In this document: piece by piece, positions 5,779 to 6,728 of the stretch
Numbering within the stretch: the stretch's first letter is position 1
How the letters are laid out: each line of letters begins with the position of its first letter
Assembly: GCA_050181375.1 (NCBI GenBank)
Contig: JBFXDF010000221.1
Span: 1 to 6,728 of the forward strand
Reading direction: 5' to 3'
Source: DATARH01 sp050181375
GTDB taxonomy: Bacteria > Pseudomonadota > Alphaproteobacteria > ATCC43930 > CGMCC-115725
DNA length: 6,728 bases
Program-made: the position numbers and the translations under genes
Notes under the pieces: generated by a model
Seen by the model: only the letters and a program-made list of their open reading frames with translations
Told to the model about the DNA's origin: nothing
The model's database searches: none

Positions 5779-6728
5779 TCACTCGCCGGCTCCGACCGGC
5801 TTTTGTGGTCCCGCGGCGACCGGCGCGCCGATTGCGCGGGGCAGCCGCCAGCCGAGCGCCAGCGCCGTCGCGACCAGCACCGCCCCCCACAGAAACGGGG
5901 AGTTGCGGCCGAACTCGGCAAACAGCGCGCCGGCCGCGAGCGGCCCGAGGACCCGCGCGAGAGCGCCGGCCGATTGCGCCACGCCCATCACCTCGCCCTG
6001 CCGGTCGGCCCCGGCGCGGCGCGAAATCAAGCTGTTGATCGAGGGCTGCGTCAGCCCCATGCCGAGCGCCAGCGCGCTGACGGCGCCGAGCAGCAACGGC
6101 AGCGCGGCGGCGAACGGCATCACCAGCAGCCCGAGCGCGATCAGACCGAACCCGGCCAGCATCAGCCGTTCCTCGCCAAAACGCCGCGTCAACGGCCCGA
6201 TCAGCCCGCCCTGCATCGCCGCCGACAGCAGCCCGACATAGAAGAAAACAAACCCGGTCGGGCGCGGTCCCCAGCCGAACTGCGCGATCGCCCACCATGC
6301 AAAGACCGTTTCCATTCCGGAAAAGGCGAGGATCACCAGGAAAAACACCATCAGGAGCCGGCCGAGGCCGGGGTGCGACAGGGCTGCCCGCGCCGCCGCG
6401 ACGCGGCCGCGGCGATTGCCGTGCGCCGGCCCGGTCAGGCTCTCGGGGAGCAGCAGCATGACGCCGAGAAAGGCCGCGAACGACAGGCCGGCGGCGATCA
6501 GGCAGGGGGTCGCGAGGTCGGCGGTCGCGATGTCGTTGCCGGCGATCGCGCCGCCCAGCGCCGGCCCGATGATAAAGCCGAGGCCAAACGCCGCGCCGAT
6601 CATCCCCATCCCCTTGGCGCGTTTTTCGGGCGGGGTCACGTCGGCGATATAGGCCTGCGCGGCCGCGATGTTGCCGGCGCAGGCTCCGGCGAAGCCGCGG
6701 GCCGCGAACAGCATCCACAGCTGCGTCG
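5779..6728 (-). CDS. MFS transporter, DHA1/TetA-like drug:H+ antiporter, partial (N-terminus off the right edge)
   Basis: The frame is open to the window edge and reads TQLW before the first visible Met (6714-6712), so that Met is internal and roughly the first two membrane helices lie outside. The visible 315 residues hold about ten membrane helices. Near the visible start is ARGFAGACAGNIAAAQAYIADV followed by TPPEKRAKGMG, then motif C of antiporters in GLGFIIGPALGG, the fifth-helix mark of proton-coupled efflux pumps. A central GPLTRRFGEER is the motif-A copy between helices 8 and 9. Later ALGMGLTQPSINSLISRRAG and GEVMGVAQSAGALARVLGPL resemble the corresponding part of TetA-type carriers. 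It should export a small hydrophobic compound in exchange for protons across the inner membrane; the substrate is not predictable. It is first of the visible genes in the minus-strand export set and ends 24 bp before the ABC exporter. Confidence 0.9.
   Translation of the reverse strand, partial: TQLWMLFAARGFAGACAGNIAAAQAYIADVTPPEKRAKGMGMIGAAFGLGFIIGPALGGAIAGNDIATADLATPCLIAAGLSFAAFLGVMLLLPESLTGPAHGNRRGRVAAARAALSHPGLGRLLMVFFLVILAFSGMETVFAWWAIAQFGWGPRPTGFVFFYVGLLSAAMQGGLIGPLTRRFGEERLMLAGFGLIALGLLVMPFAAALPLLLGAVSALALGMGLTQPSINSLISRRAGADRQGEVMGVAQSAGALARVLGPLAAGALFAEFGRNSPFLWGAVLVATALALGWRLPRAIGAPVAAGPQKPVGAGE

Overview
The window is GC-rich, densely packed bacterial DNA and most likely comes from an alphaproteobacterium. 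The evidence is a family of GCCCGG-type intergenic palindromes like those scattered through Hyphomicrobiales/Bradyrhizobium-like genomes, an Atm1-type ABC exporter, and a possible EcfG-like promoter. Genus cannot be told from the sequence alone. There is no rRNA, tRNA, CRISPR array, insertion sequence or recognisable phage gene.

Left half (1-3229), a metabolic cluster. On the minus strand a luciferase-like (LLM) flavin/F420 oxidoreductase runs off the left edge (1-251). Upstream of it, across a compound palindromic repeat (about 267-364), is a small VOC/glyoxalase-fold protein (384-737). A divergent MmgE/PrpD-family protein (839-2206, plus strand) shares a 101-bp intergenic region with the VOC gene. 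It meets a second, clearly different LLM oxidoreductase (2210-3229, minus strand) tail to tail with only 3 bp between the stop codons. Two flavin-type monooxygenase-like enzymes, a VOC protein and a dehydratase/decarboxylase-fold enzyme suggest a catabolic set for an unidentified small organic compound. The substrate cannot be read from the sequence.

Middle (3230-3407), a 178-bp gap with no gene. It holds an AT-rich island, two similar GGCGCC-type palindromes and a short 12-bp tandem repeat that overlaps the end of the next gene.

Right half (3408-6728), all on the minus strand. In transcription order: a 5'-truncated MFS drug/H+ antiporter-like transporter (edge to 5779), then 24 bp later a full-length Atm1/ABCB7-type ABC exporter (5754-3898), then after 76 bp a single-domain response regulator (3821-3408). 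The MFS and ABC genes look like one export operon. The response regulator may have its own promoter: the gap before it holds GAAACC-N16-CGTT, one base off the alphaproteobacterial general-stress (EcfG) consensus.

Most genes belong to recognisable families and I do not see a clearly new multi-gene system. The items most worth checking are the compound palindrome, the possible stress promoter of the lone receiver protein, the altered active-site positions in the MmgE/PrpD protein, and the unassigned catabolic cluster.
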